Positions 1 through 10,859 of a stretch of 64,000 nt of DNA are shown here, piece after piece. The stretch covers positions 1-64,000 of the forward strand of contig JAUJYZ010001413.1 in assembly GCA_033675265.1 (NCBI GenBank). The letters are read 5' to 3'. Origin of the DNA: Actinostola sp. cb2023. Its lineage: Eukaryota > Cnidaria > Anthozoa > Actiniaria > Actinostolidae. Below the pieces are notes generated by a model. The model worked only from the letters and a program-made list of their open reading frames with translations. It did no database searches and was not told the origin of the DNA. The position numbers and the translations under genes were made by a program. Position 1 is the stretch's first letter. Every line of letters begins with the position of its first letter.

Positions 1-3000
1 AGTGGTAGTAGCAGTGGTGCTGGTACTGGTAGTGGTGATGGTAGTGATAGTGGTACTGGTAGTGGGTGTAGTGGTAGTAGTAGTAGTGGTGCTGGTAGTG
101 GTAGTGGTGATGGTAGTGGTAGTGGTACTGGTAGTGGTGATGGTAGTGGTAGTAGTAGTGGTGGCTGGTAGTGGTAGTGGTAGTGGTAGTGGTAGTGGTG
201 TGGTAGTGGTGGTAGTAGTGGTAGTGGTAGTGGTGATGGTGGTAGTAGTAGTGGTGCTGGTAGTGGTAGACTGGTAGTGGTAGTAGTAGTGGTAGTGGTG
301 GCTGGTGGTAGTGGTACTGGTAGTGGTAGTGGTATGGTAGTGGTAGTGGTAGTGGTGTGGTAGTGTAGTGGTAGTGGTAGTGGTGATGGTAGTGTAGTAG
401 CAGTGGTGCTGGTAGTGGTAGTGGTATGGTAGTGGTGTGGTACTGGGTAGTGGTGGTGCTGGTAGTGGTACTGGTAGTGGTAGTGGTGGTAGTGGTAGTA
501 GCAGTGGTGGTACTGGTAGTGGTGTGGTAGTGTAGTGGTACTGGTGTGGTGATGGTAGTAGTAGTAGTGGTGCTGGTAGTGGTAGTAGGATGGTAGTGGT
601 AGTGTGTGGTACTGGTAGTGGTAGTAGTGTAGTGGTAGTGGTGTAGTAGTGGTAGTGGTAGTGGTAGTGATAGTGGTGGTAGTGGGTGGTGGTAGTGGTA
701 GTGGTAGTGGTAGTGGTATGGTAGTGGTAGGTAGTGGTGCTGGTAGTGGTAGTGGTACTGGTAGTGTAGTGCAGTGGTAGTGGGTGGTAGTGGTGATGGT
801 AGTGGTAGTGGTAGTGGTACTGGTAGTGGTAGTGGGTAGTGGTAGTAGTAGTGTGCTGGTAGTGTAGTGGTGATGGTGCTGGTAGTGGTAGTGGTGTAGT
901 GGTGGTGGTGTGGTAGTGGTGCTGGTAGTGGTAGTGGTACTGGTAGTGGTAGTGGTAGTGGTAGTAGTAGTGGTAGTAGTAGTGGTGTGGTACTGGTAGT
1001 GGTAGTGGTGTGGTAGTGGTAGTGGTAGTGGTAGTGGTGTGGTAGGTAGTGGTACTGGTAGTGGTAGTGGTGGTAGTGTAGTGGTACTGGTAGTGGTATG
1101 GTAGTGGTAGTAGTAGTGGTGCTGGTAGTGTAGTGGTAGTGGTACTGGTAGTGGTAGTGGTAGTGGTAGTGGTAGTGGTGCTGGTACTGGTGGTGGTGGT
1201 AGTGGTAGTGTAGTGGTATGTAGTGGTAGTGGTAGTGGTAGTGGTGCTGGTAGTGGTAGTGGTAGTGGTAGTGGTATGGTAGTGGTAGTGGTAGTGGTGA
1301 TGGTAGTGGTAGTAGCAGTGGTGTGGTAGTGGTAGTAGTAGTGGTGCTGGTAGTGGTAGTGGTACTGGTAGTGTGTGTAGTGGTAGTGGTAGTGGTGCTG
1401 GTACTGGTGGTAGTAGTGGTAGTGGGTGGTGGTGGTAGTGGTAGTGGTGGTACTGGTAGTAGTGGTGTGGTAGTGGTAGTGGTACTGGTAGTGGTGTGGT
1501 AGTGGTAGTGGTGGTGGTGGTAGTGGTAGTGGTGTGGTAGTGGTAGTGGTAGTGGTAGTAGTGGTAGTGGTAGTGGTAGTAGTGGTAGTGGTATGGTAGT
1601 GGTAGTGGTGCTGGTAGTGGTAGTAGTGGGTGGTGGTAGTGGTGGTGCTGGTACTGGTAGTGGTGCTGGTAGTGGTGTGGTACTGGTAGTGGTAGTGGTG
1701 TAGTGGTATGGTGTGGTAGTAGTAGTGGTGCTGGTAGTGGTAGTGGTAGTGGTAGTGTAGTGGTAGTAGTGGTAGTGGTAGTAGTAGTGGTAGTGGTGCT
1801 GGTAGTGGTAGTGGTGGTACTGGTAGTGGTAGTGGTAGTGATAGTGGTAGTGGTGATGGTAGTAGTAGTAGTAGTGGTGTGGTAGTACTGGTAGTGGTAG
1901 TGGTAGTGGTAGTGGTAGTGGTAGTGGTAGTGGTAGCAGTGGTGCTGGTAGTGGTAGTGGTGATGGTAGTGATAGTGGTACTGGTAGTGGTGATGGTAGT
2001 AGTAGTAGCAGTGGTGCTGGTAGTGGTGGTACTGGTAGTGGTAGTGGTGATGGTAGTGGTAGTAGCAGTGGTGCTGGTACTGGTAGTAGCAGTGGTGATG
2101 GTAGTGTAGTGGTAGTGGTAGTGGTATGGTAGTAGTGGTAGTACTGGTAGCAGTGGTGCTGGTACTGGTAGTGGTGTGGTAGTGATAGTGGTACTGGTAG
2201 TGGTGATGGTAGTAGTAGTAGTAGTGGTGCTGGTAGTGATAGTGGTACTGGTAGTGGTACTGGTAGTGGTAGTGGTGATGGTAGTGGTAGTGGTAGTAGT
2301 AGTGGTGCTGGTAGTGGTGGTACTGGTACTGGTAGTGGTAGTGGTGATGGTAGTGGTAGTGGTAGTAGTGGTGGTGCTGGGTAGTGGATAGTGTGGTGCT
2401 GGTAGTGGTAGTGGTACTGGTGGTAGTGGGTAGTAGTAGTAGTGGTGCTGGTACTGGTAGTGGTGATGGTAGTGGTAGTGGTACTGGTAGTGGTGATGGT
2501 AGTGGTAGTAGTAGTGGTGCTGGTAGTGGTAGTGGTACTGGTAGCGGTAGTAGTAGTAGTGGTGGTGCTGGTAGTGGTGGTACTGGTACTGGTAGTGGTG
2601 ATGGTAGTGGTAGTGGTAGTAGTAGTGGTGCTGGTAGTGGTGGTACTGGTACTGGTAGTGGTGATGGTAGTGGTAGTGGTAGTAGTAGTGGTGCTGGTAG
2701 TGATAGTGGTACTGGTAGTGGTGATGGTAGTGGTAGTAGCAGTGGTGCTGGTACTGGTAGTGGTGCTGGTAGTGGTAGTGGTACTGGTAGTGGTGATGGT
2801 AGTGGTAGTAGTAGTGGTGCTGGTAGTGGTAGTGGTACTGGTAGCGGTAGTAGTAGTAGTGGTGGTGCTGGTAGTGGTGGTACTGGTACTGGTAGTGGTG
2901 ATGGTAGTGGTAGTGGTAGTAGTAGTGGTGCTGGTAGTGATAGTGGTACTGGTAGTGGTGATGGTAGTGGTAGTAGCAGTGGTGCTGGTACTGGTAGTGG

Positions 3001-3230
3001 TGATGGTAGTGATAGTGGTACTGGTAGTGGTGATGGTAGTAGTAGTAGCAGTGGTGCTGGTAGTGGTGGTACTGGTAGTGGTAGTGGTGATGGTAGTGGT
3101 AGTGGTAGTAGTAGTGGTGATGGTAGTGATAGTGGTACTGGTAGTGGTGATGGTAGTGGTAGTAGTAGTGGTGCTGGTACTGGTATTGGTAGTGGTGGTA
3201 GTGGTAGTGGTTAGTGGTGCTAGTATTGGT
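1..3230. repeat. GTAGTG/GTGCTG-type tandem repeat, continuing off the left edge
   Basis: About 3.2 kb of degenerate hexamer repeat built from AGTGGT, with GCTGGT, ACTGGT and GATGGT variants. The + strand is almost devoid of C outside GCT and ACT, giving extreme strand asymmetry. From about 2384 to 3214 the phase is perfect over hundreds of bases. From 1 to about 2100 it is broken by many one- or two-base slips (AGTGTAGT, GTATGGTAG). The long Gly/Ser and Val reading frames here are repeat translations, not genes. The repeat ends about 50 bp before the first visible Ttd14-like exon, so it probably lies in that gene's intron. Confidence 0.95.
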
Positions 3231-3283
3231 GGTGGTAGTCATACATGTACATCAATGTAGTCATTCAGTGTTGTTGTTTTTAG

Positions 3284-6200
3284 GCTTGGGTTGGACATCC
3301 TTACTTTGATGTCATAGACAATAGTGTGGACTTTGATGGCAAAGTTCACAAAGCAATAAAGGTAGGTGCTTAAAAATGGGTTTCACTTTGATTTGGAAAA
3401 ATATGTTGTAGTCAAGTGTGTATTTTGTAGCTTACATAACACTTGAATAATGAATGAATTGAAGCAAAGTTCCCGGAGGAACTGTTCCACTGGATGACAG
3501 AAAGATCAACTATCAACTGTTAGCATAAACCATCCAGTGGTCTATTGCAAATCCTGCAACCTGATTGGTTCACTACTAGTGGTCTATCAGCTCATAGACC
3601 CCGAGTAGAGGTAAACAAACAATATGGCGGCTTCGTCGTCGCGTTTTGCAAATGATTCGGAGGAGTTTCTCTACGAATTATTGTCTGTTTGTTTCTGTCA
3701 TTTTCTACTGACCTACTGGATGGTTTATGCTAAAACAATTAGACTACTTGTTCTCATTTACTATGAGGATAGTCAACTCGGCGCTACGTTGACTATTGCA
3801 TATTAGTAGAAACCAACTAGCATACTATCATGAATCCTGCAATCTGATTGGCTAACGTAATCACTATCTATTTAACAATTAGACAGCGAGTGATAGATAG
3901 TGAGTAGCGAAAAAGCCGGCGTTTTGGACAAAAACAAAGCGAAAAATCAGTAAATATCGGCAAAATTCGAAGGTAGTATGCTAGTTGGTTTCTACTAAAA
4001 CAATTAGACTACTCGTTTTCGTTTTCTATGAGTTCAAATAGTCAACTCGACGCTACGTGCCTCATTGACTATTGACTCATAGAAAACTCAAACTCGTAAT
4101 CTAATAATGTTAATTGGTCAAAAATTAGTGTTTTAGACAGGTTTCTCTGATGACATCACTGATTTTGTGTAAGCATCTTTACTGAGTAAACAAACTTGAT
4201 GCCATTTAATACAAATGATTTTCCCGAAATGTTTCTAATTGGGAAAACAAAGATTTTAGTTTTTTTAAATAAATGATCTTTTTTTCTCATACCATGTCAT
4301 TGCAACATCTCTTTAGGCTGTGTGTACAAAGATTGGTATCGATATTGGTGACCGTTTTGCACCAGATAGCATCAAAAGAAAATATCTGATCAAATTCTTA
4401 CCTGAAGACAAGGTACAGTATTTGATAGCGCACGCTCTACCACAGGAAACCCATGCATCAAAAAGTTGCACGCATCCAAATATATTTATATTTATTGTAA
4501 GTAGCCTTTGAAGTAATGGTTGGGCTGTACAAAGACGCAGCAGCCATGTACGAGGTACAAACAAGAGAATCTAATGATATGCTTTACCATTATTTGGATT
4601 TAACATGGCCGCCATACACCGAATTGAAATATGGCGACCAATTTGAATAACCATTGTTCTGGACTGACCAACCTCTCATTCATGTGAAAACGCTTTTGTG
4701 TTTCCACGTGAACACGAGGTTGGTCAGTCAAAGAACAATGGTTATTCAAATTGGTCGCCATATTTCGATTCGGTGTATGACATCACGTGCAAACCAGCAA
4801 TTGCCAAATATTTATGAATATATATACAGTCGTTTTCGTATGAGTGGGAAACCTACGGCACAGAGTTACGGTCACAGGACGGAAATGAAGACATTCTATT
4901 CAACCAATCACAGCGCGCAAAATCATTGCTCAACCAATCAAAATGCTTGGACACGGCATGATGATACGGTCACTGCACGGCACGAACCGTACCGTAGCTA
5001 CTTTCCACTCATACGAAAACGACTCTAATAGAATAAGTTTCTTCTTTCACAAACGGCTTGAAATATTGTCAATCTCTTTTGGTTGTTGTTCTTATGAAAC
5101 AGTATTTTATCACATTCATTCATTTCTGCTCATGTATATTTTTAGCTGTTCTCACCATTTCAAGACTTTGATGTTGTCCATGACTATCTAATTGTAACCG
5201 ACCTTCACATTGGAACACAAGCTCGACTAAGGAGAAGAGGCCAAAATGGTATATACAGTGTATATGATATATAATAATGGTATATACAGTGTATATGATA
5301 TATAATAATGGTATATACAGTGTATATGATATATAATAATGGTATATACAGTGTATATGATATATAATAATGGTATATACAGTGTATATGATATATAATA
5401 ATGGTATATACAGTGTATATGATATATAATAATGGTATATACAGTGTATATGATATATAATAATGGTATATACAGTGTATATGATATATAATAATGGTAT
5501 ATACAGTGTATATGATATATAATAATGGTATATACAGTGTATATGATATATAATAATGGTATATACAGTGTATATGATATATAATAACATTTAATTCCAT
5601 TAAGGTGGAAAACGTTGGTTTTTCATGATTCAGGATATTCAAGGAAAACGGTTCAATACACCGAATGCAATAATTTTTAAGACAAAAGAAACAGTTCAGC
5701 TTGAGTGCACTTCTTTTGTCTTTTAATGAAATTCTATTTGGCTTTTTTGATTATTATTGGACAACGTTTTTGAAATTAGGTGTATATATTTTTGGGTTTT
5801 TATATTTTTATATATTTTTATATATTTTTATATTTTTAGTTTTTTTATATATATATATTTAGGTTTTAATTGCTATGCTGGGGGTCCACAACAATCATGC
5901 ACTGATTCGCAGATGGACTATACCGTGGTTTAGTTTGGATGCGAGCGCAGGCTACCTGAAACCTTGCGTTCGAGTCCCGCCAAAGCATAGATTTTCTATT
6001 TAAAATATTTTAATTTAATAATAATGCAATCTTATTGCAGATGTCATGAGATTGCTGGCAGCATAGACCGAATGCAATAATGGCGTCCAATTTCAATTGC
6101 CATTGTTCTGGGCTGACTAGCCTCTCATTCAGGTGAAAATGCTTTTGTATTTCCACATGAACACGAGGTTAGTCAGTCCAGAACAATGGCAATTGAAATT

Positions 6201-7606
6201 GGAATCCATTACTATCCATAGTGTTTCTATGCTGGGGGTCCAGAAGAAGGAATCTTGCACTGATTCGCAGACGGACTATGCCGTGGTTTAGCCAGTTGAA
6301 TGCGAGCACAGGGCCCGGTTGTTTGAAAGCGGGTTAACGCTATCTCAGGGTTAAATTCGTTAACCTAGGGTTAATTCTTAAGATTTTACCTTAGGTTAGC
6401 CATATTTAACCCTGGGTTAGCGTTAACCCGCTTTCGAACAACCGGGCCCAGGCTAGGTTTCAGGATGCCAGCAATATTGTGCGCAATGTTGCTCTGATAC
6501 CTGTCCAATGACGGTAATCAAGGTTATTTTAATTTCAGGGCGTTATACATACATGCATACTACAAGAAGACCCAAGATTGATGGACAAGTGGTTGAAGTT
6601 AGAAGAAGCGTAAAAAGAAGGGATTATGACGTAATGAACTGTTTGTTATCATTTATCGTTGCCACAGATTTCGTCAGATCGACAGGTTTTGCGACCAAAA
6701 ACAATGGTGCCAAGTCGAGGCTGGCGTAGATTAAACTCATTAATAATGAGGGTTTATCATGTAATTTCAAAACTCATAGGACAAAAACTATTATCATAGC
6801 TGGAAAGAGCTCGTTGAAATTAGTAAAAAATATGAAGTTTGGAAAAGATCGCTTCACAAATTGCGAAGATATGAATTTTCAAATATCGAAATTTTATATG
6901 AAAAACATACGCTCGGAAGCAACTCTTACCTCCAACAAAGGTTTTCATAGGCAAAATTTCGATATTCGAAAATTCATATCTTCGCAATTTGTGAAGCGAT
7001 CTTTTCCAAACTTCACATTTTTACTAATTTCAACGAGCTCTTTCCAACTATGATAATCATTTTTTGTCCTATGAGTTTTGAAATTACATGATAAACCCTC
7101 ATTCATGAGAAAGCAAAGAAAACTTAATTGTGTTTTTTTTAATTCAAGATGTTGTTGGCTCAGAGAGACAACGCTCGTCAGTCAGTGTATAAAAAGAGGC
7201 GATGTTTTTTATGGAAAAACCAGTATTACCAGCTGGACGTGTACAAGGAACCTTGTCACTCGAGGTAAGCTGAACTTGATGTGATGTTTTTAAAAATGCC
7301 GGGATTTCAAAGTCCGTACACAATTATTTCCAGTTTGAATATCTGCGCGCGCGTGCACTGTGCTCATAAAGCACGCGGAATACGCATCCTTTGGCCAATC
7401 AGAGCGCGCGTTATATCATAGTTATTTTATATCTCTTCATGATTGATATACTGTTGTTATACTGTACAGGTGTAAAGGACTCATTCTGCTTGAGACGTTC
7501 ACAGTCAAGTCTACGTGATGATTTAGATCTTCCTAGTTTTCTTAGCATTGAAAAAGAAGTGACCAACAACCCCGACTTTTCCATGTACCACCTTTCTCTT
7601 AAATAA
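3284..7606 (+). CDS. Ttd14-like protein (AAA/NadR-type ATPase with CYTH-like C-terminus), C-terminal six exons, frame-broken
   Basis: Six exons join in phase: 3284-3361 (phase 0), 4317-4412, 5146-5248 (ends phase 1), 6539-6630, 7149-7264 (ends phase 2) and 7470-7606, each with AG/GT borders. Readable blocks are [96 protein letters not shown] and [14 protein letters not shown], ending in MYHLSLK and a stop. The order and motifs match the C-terminal part of the TRPL-translocation-defect-14 family (N-terminal P-loop ATPase, C-terminal CYTH-like fold; in flies it acts in TRPL channel trafficking). The P-loop exons would lie left of the window. In the last exon the frame shifts at 7516, between KST and DDLDLP (one extra or two missing bases); without correction it stops at once. 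The shift could be a sequencing error or a real mutation. Family assignment is from memory of conserved blocks. Confidence 0.82.
3500..4115. mobile_element. Cluster of foldback elements with a Crypton/KIAA1958-like N-terminal remnant
   Basis: Three inverted-repeat units lie in tandem: arms 3521-3543/3711-3733, arms 3806-3830/3969-3996 (AGAAACCAACTAGCATACTA type) and a hairpin 4008-4110. Inside the first unit, 3624 begins an ATG frame reading [20 protein letters not shown]. That resembles the N-terminus of KIAA1958-like/Crypton-derived proteins common in cnidarian genomes, then degrades. A related copy of the second and third units is at 50868-51175. The cluster sits in the intron between Ttd14-like exons 3361 and 4317. 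Confidence 0.6.
4604..4794. mobile_element. Inverted-repeat element, family A (ATGGCGACCAATTTGAAT type)
   Basis: Left arm from about 4607 (ACACCGAATTGAAATATGG) mirrors the right arm ending near 4793 across about 60 bp, with a short spacer around CTTTTGTGTTTCCACG. Family relatives are at 6063-6215, 32559-32640 (partial), 46566-46708 and, cut by the window edge, 63983-64000. It is intronic in the Ttd14-like gene. Confidence 0.8.
4828..5024. mobile_element. Inverted-repeat element, family B (TCGTTTTCGTATGAGTGGGA ends)
   Basis: The ends TCGTTTTCGTATGAGTGGGA and its reverse complement bound about 197 bp that contains CCAATCA motifs and CACGGCACG stretches. Further copies are at 7700-7922, 43884-44076 and the expanded 46711-47483. 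No coding capacity. Intronic in the Ttd14-like gene. Confidence 0.8.
5247..5587. repeat. 31-bp minisatellite, 11 copies, starting at a splice donor
   Basis: Eleven nearly identical 31-bp units, each beginning ATGGTATATACAGTG. The first unit coincides with the 3' end of the Ttd14-like exon 5146-5248 and its donor (AAAATG|GTATATACAG). Every later unit repeats AATG|GTATATACAG, so ten extra donor-like sites follow the real one. The Tyr/Ile/His frames on the minus strand are repeat translations. Confidence 0.93.
5870..5990 (+). mobile_element. tRNA-like SINE head (copy 1)
   Basis: GTGGTTTAGTTTGGATGCGA resembles an RNA polymerase III A box and GCGTTCGAGTCCC resembles a B box about 40 bp later. They are preceded by a conserved leader (TGCACTGATTCGCAGA). 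A second copy of leader and A box is at 6228-6310. A folded tRNA with proper acceptor arms was not seen, so a SINE or tRNA relic is preferred over a functional tRNA. Confidence 0.5.
6063..6215. mobile_element. Inverted-repeat element, family A
   Basis: Begins AGACCGAATGCAATAATGG and ends with the inverted CAATGGCAATTGAAATTGG arm, with the same spacer (CTTTTGTATTTCCAC) as the 4604 copy. It lies between the two SINE-like copies, inside a Ttd14-like intron. Confidence 0.75.
6228..6475 (+). mobile_element. SINE-like copy 2, split by a foldback element
   Basis: Matches copy 1 through the leader and A-box region to GCGAGCACA, is then interrupted by the 6311-6449 foldback element, and resumes with AGGCTAGGTTTCAGG. 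The B box is not preserved as clearly as in copy 1. Confidence 0.55.
6311..6449. mobile_element. Foldback element, GGGCCCGGTTGTTTGAAAGC ends
   Basis: A 139-bp near-palindrome: GGGCCCGGTTG at the left, CAACCGGGCCC at the right, with GCGGGTTAACGC mirrored inside. It sits inside SINE-like copy 2, so it is the younger insertion. Only a very short target duplication is possible. Confidence 0.75.
6746..7102. mobile_element. 357-bp foldback element in a Ttd14-like intron
   Basis: Arms of roughly 150 bp are near-perfect reverse complements, from ATGAGGGTTTATCATGTAAT to its inverse ending at 7102. They contain GAAAGAGCTCGTTGAAAT and ATCGCTTCACAAATTGCGAA. The element starts about 115 bp after one exon and ends about 45 bp before the next. 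A distantly similar arm occurs at 39572-39962. Confidence 0.8.
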
Positions 7607-7699
7607 CTGTCTTTTTACAGTCGAATGGCCTGCTTGCAAAAAGTATTTTAAGCAAATTTTGAAAATGGCTCTTAGAAAAGATGAATTCCACTGAGTATA

Positions 7700-7922
7700 C
7701 TCGTTTTCGTATGAGTGGGAAGTAGTTACGGTTTGTGCCGTGCGGTGCGGTGCATGACCGTGTCGTGTCCAAGCATACATGCATACATACGTACATCTAT
7801 GCAACTTTATTTTTTTACGCTAGCATTCTGATTGGTTGATCAATGATTTTGTACACTGTGATTGGTTGAATAGATATATTTGATTTCGTAGAGTGCCCAT
7901 TCCAACTCATACGAAAACGACT
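7700..7922. mobile_element. Inverted-repeat element, family B
   Basis: Bounded by TCGTTTTCGTATGAGTGGGA and its imperfect inverse (ACTCATACGAAAACGA), with CCAATC-type motifs inside. It lies about 90 bp downstream of the Ttd14-like stop. Confidence 0.75.
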
Positions 7923-8010
7923 GTATAACACTTTGTACGCTAATACACCACGTGTGATGTTTTTTTGGCATGTATATAGTTCCCGCCGGTTAATGGGTCT
8001 TTTGCAGGAA

Positions 8011-9180
8011 TTAGCCATTACAAAAAAGAGCAGGGGACTGGAACCAAGTCCGTAAAACTAATTCAACAAGACGCTCAATGAGCGTACACTCGGGCTTATG
8101 ACAAGGACAATGTCAGTTGCGTGAGGAGAGACCTGACAATGACTGACAGTTGCGTGACGAGGGAGACTATGTATATACATGTATGTGTCGAGTTCATTTG
8201 ATTTGCCTTTGACTTTGAGTTCATTTGATTACCTTTTGACTTTGAGTTCAATTGATTTGATTTTGATGAGTTCGTGTAAAGGCCCGCTCTCTAGCTTCAG
8301 ATCCCGAAACGTCGAGTTTGGAATCGAGTTCGAGTTCGGGTTCGAGTTACGGTTCGAACGTCGAATAAAACAAGGACATCTTCTTCAATACAATATCATT
8401 TCTCTGACGTCATGACAATCAGTGACAGTTGAGTGACGAGGGAGACTATGTGTCGGGCGAGTACGTACATGATACGTCTGGAGGTTGCATAGGTCAGATG
8501 GTTCTGATAACGCCCTCACGTTTGTTTTTGTTAAATATATTTTAAGCGAGCTTCTAGTCCTTCTACCACTTCTAGTCATTGAACGATGAACTAGAATCCT
8601 GACCTTTTAATAGCTTGAAGATCTACAGCTGCTTTCAAAACTAAGATTCATAATCAACTTGAGTCCTGTGTGTCGTTTGTCTTTTCTTATCTGCTGAGTA
8701 ATCTTGAAACTCGATACGATTAAATACGTCGCATACTTTCGTCATTCTTGAGCCGAACAAAACTACTACTACTACCGAAAAACGCATTTTATAACTCGGG
8801 CTTCCTTCGGAAGAGCCCGAGTAATGAGAAACTAGCAAAAGTGGACATCATTTTCTGAGAGAGCAGATCAAACGTAGCTAGTCTGGAAAGTTTGGTGAAC
8901 TTCGGCTTACTATTGACGATGCTAGAGGGCATCAAAGATGTACATTTTCCTATACAAACTCTGTATTTTTTTTCGTAGTCTACCCAAACCATACGTACAT
9001 TCACTCTAAAATCTCAAAATTTCAAAAGTTTATAATTCCGACAGAATTCACTCAAATCACATCAAACTTTGCACATATGCTAATTTCAACATGTTGTTTC
9101 ATGTCATAAACTTAATTTTTGAAATTACATTAATTCTAATAAACTCGTTCCCAGTCCCCTGTTCTTTTTGTAATGGCTAA
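8011..9180. mobile_element. 1.17-kb element with about 30-bp terminal inverted repeats
   Basis: The left end TTAGCCATTACAAAAAAGAG followed by CAGGGGACTGG is mirrored at 9152-9180 (CAGTCCCCTGTTCTTTTTG then TAATGGCTAA). The interior has GTGACGAGGGAGACTATGT motifs at 8154 and 8437, which recur inverted at 11117, and an ACTCGGGCTTCC hairpin near 8797-8823. No reading frame resembling a transposase is present, so it is likely non-autonomous. Confidence 0.55.
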
Positions 9181-9288
9181 TACAGTATCACGTGGTTGTA
9201 CTGGAGGGCACACAAAACTCTAAACAACTTGATGAAACCTCTTTATTATGTAATGAAACCTACGTACAACCAAGCTTTGAATCATAAT

Positions 9289-9541
9289 TACAGTCATTCT
9301 CAAAAAGGTTGTCCAGATGAAAAGACTACAATACTACAATAAAGTCACGTGATTCATTATGTATTCAATTTCTTCGCGCGGAACTACGAGTTGATACCAG
9401 CGGCATTACATTCATTTCTAACAATGCCGTGTACTTTTGCATCTCAAATTGAAATTCCACTCGAGGAAATTGAATACACAATAAATCATGTGACTTTATT
9501 GTAGTCTTTTCATCTGGACAACGTTTTTGAGAATGACTATC
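9289..9541. mobile_element. Inverted-repeat element, family C (CAGTCATTCTCAAAAAGGTT ends)
   Basis: The ends CAGTCATTCTCAAAAAGGTT and its inverse bound about 250 bp with CACGTGATTCATTATG mirrored inside. This copy shows the empty form GAGTTGATACCAGCGGC of the site that is filled in the 47717 copy. Another copy is at 16884-17120. Confidence 0.8.
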
Positions 9542-9713
9542 AAAGTTTGTATATTTGAAGACGCTTACACAAGATCAGTGATGTCATCAGAGAAACCTGT
9601 TTAAAACACTATTTTTCGAACAACAGTCGGTGTTTGTTTGCTGGAGCTGTTCGCGTGGTATCGTTAGCGCAGTTCATTCGTTATTCAAGCATTAGATCAG
9701 CATGTGACTTATA

Positions 9714-9947
9714 AGGGTGCGTTCGATTGACCCTATTCCAGAATAGGAATACACGGAATAAACACTTGGATGCTTTTATTTCAGCACATTTAAAATTCCA
9801 AACTGTTAGTACTTGTAACTTTATTATAATACAACAAGGAATCGTTTCATTTTAGAGTGGACAGTAGCTGCGTGACAGTGATTTAGGGATGTTATTATGT
9901 TATTTTGTGTATTCCTATTCTGGAATAAGGTCAATCGAACGCACCCT
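9714..9947. mobile_element. Inverted-repeat element with AGGGTGCGTTCGATTGACC ends
   Basis: A 234-bp unit with terminal inverted repeats of about 40 bp (AGGGTGCGTTCGATTGACC, then CTATTCCAGAATAGG). The interior shows no coding potential. Confidence 0.8.
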
Positions 9948-10008
9948 AAGCTGCAAAAGGCCTATACAAACTATCATATCAATGTCAAGCCCCATGGGTG
10001 GTGGTAGT

Positions 10009-10010
<2 letters not shown>

Positions 10011-10055
<45 letters not shown>
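10011..10055. repeat. (GT)n followed by a run of about 32 G
   Basis: A short GT repeat runs directly into an uninterrupted poly-G tract. Poly-Gly and poly-Pro frames over it are artefacts of the tract. Confidence 0.95.
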
Positions 10056-10056
<1 letters not shown>

Positions 10057-10549
10057 ATAGGGGTGCAGACCCAGGGGAATGTGACATTTTGAGGGAGGAC
10101 CGGGACTTATCCCTAGAAATCCCCTGCCCTGGGGCATCCAGTAATGCTAAAATCCCTCCAGGTGCCAGCTCTTCGTGTAAGTTTCCCCGGGGTAGTCCCT
10201 GGCCACCCTGGTGCAGTCCCCGGCCACCCCGGTGCAGTCCCCGACCACCCCAGTGCTTAACGTTAATGGGTGTATTAAGTTTCTTTGGGGAAAGTTTGAG
10301 AAATCGAAACAACTCGAAACCTTCCCCAAGAAATGCTCACGTGACCTGAATATACGATGGTGTTTTGAAATGTTCATTAACTCCATGAAAATACAAGGAA
10401 TGTTAATTTATTTCCAATTGATTCACTTTGATAGTGAATGGTTACATTGTGTTCACATTAAACACTTTCATTTCTCAAATGTCCACACTGATGACTTCAC
10501 AGGTAAATTAGGCTAAAAAGAAAGTACTTGTTAAAAATGTATTTAGTAA

Positions 10550-10830
10550 ATGGTTACCCTGTGATTACCCTGTGGCTACTCTGTGGCTACCCTGTGACTA
10601 CGCTGTGGTTACCCTATGGGTATGGCTGTGGTTACCCTACAGCTACCATACAGCTACCCTGTGGTTACCCTGTGGCTACCCTGTGGTTACCCTGTGGCCA
10701 CCCTGTGGCCACCCTGTGGCCACCCTGTGGCCACCCTGTGGCCACCCTGTGGCCACCCTGTGGCCACCCTGTGGCCACCCTGTGGCTACCCTGTGGTTAC
10801 CCTGTGGCTACCCTGTGGCTACCCTGTGAA
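10550..10830. repeat. 12-bp minisatellite (CCCTGTGGYYAC), about 23 copies
   Basis: Units CCCTGTGGCTAC, CCCTGTGGTTAC and CCCTGTGGCCAC occur in runs; the CCAC form is concentrated in the middle, as expected from local expansion of one variant. Three overlapping forward frames across it are repeat translations. Confidence 0.93.
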
Positions 10831-10859
10831 CAAGTATGTAAGCTTAAATATATCTGAAG

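Noticed and set aside
2384..3260. Long Gly/Ser- and Val-rich reading frames of about 270 residues
   Set aside because: Both are different frames of the same GTAGTG hexamer repeat; no start context, no non-repeat sequence, and the next real exon has its own acceptor.
5120..5642. Two overlapping minus-strand frames of about 150 residues rich in Tyr/Ile/His
   Set aside because: Translation of the 31-bp minisatellite that lies at the donor of a plus-strand exon.
5920..5985. Possible functional tRNA gene
   Set aside because: A- and B-box-like words are present, but I could not find paired acceptor and anticodon stems; the duplicated leader indicates a SINE.
10011..10349. Frames starting with poly-Gly/poly-Pro
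   Set aside because: Created by the poly-G tract; downstream parts have no recognised similarity.
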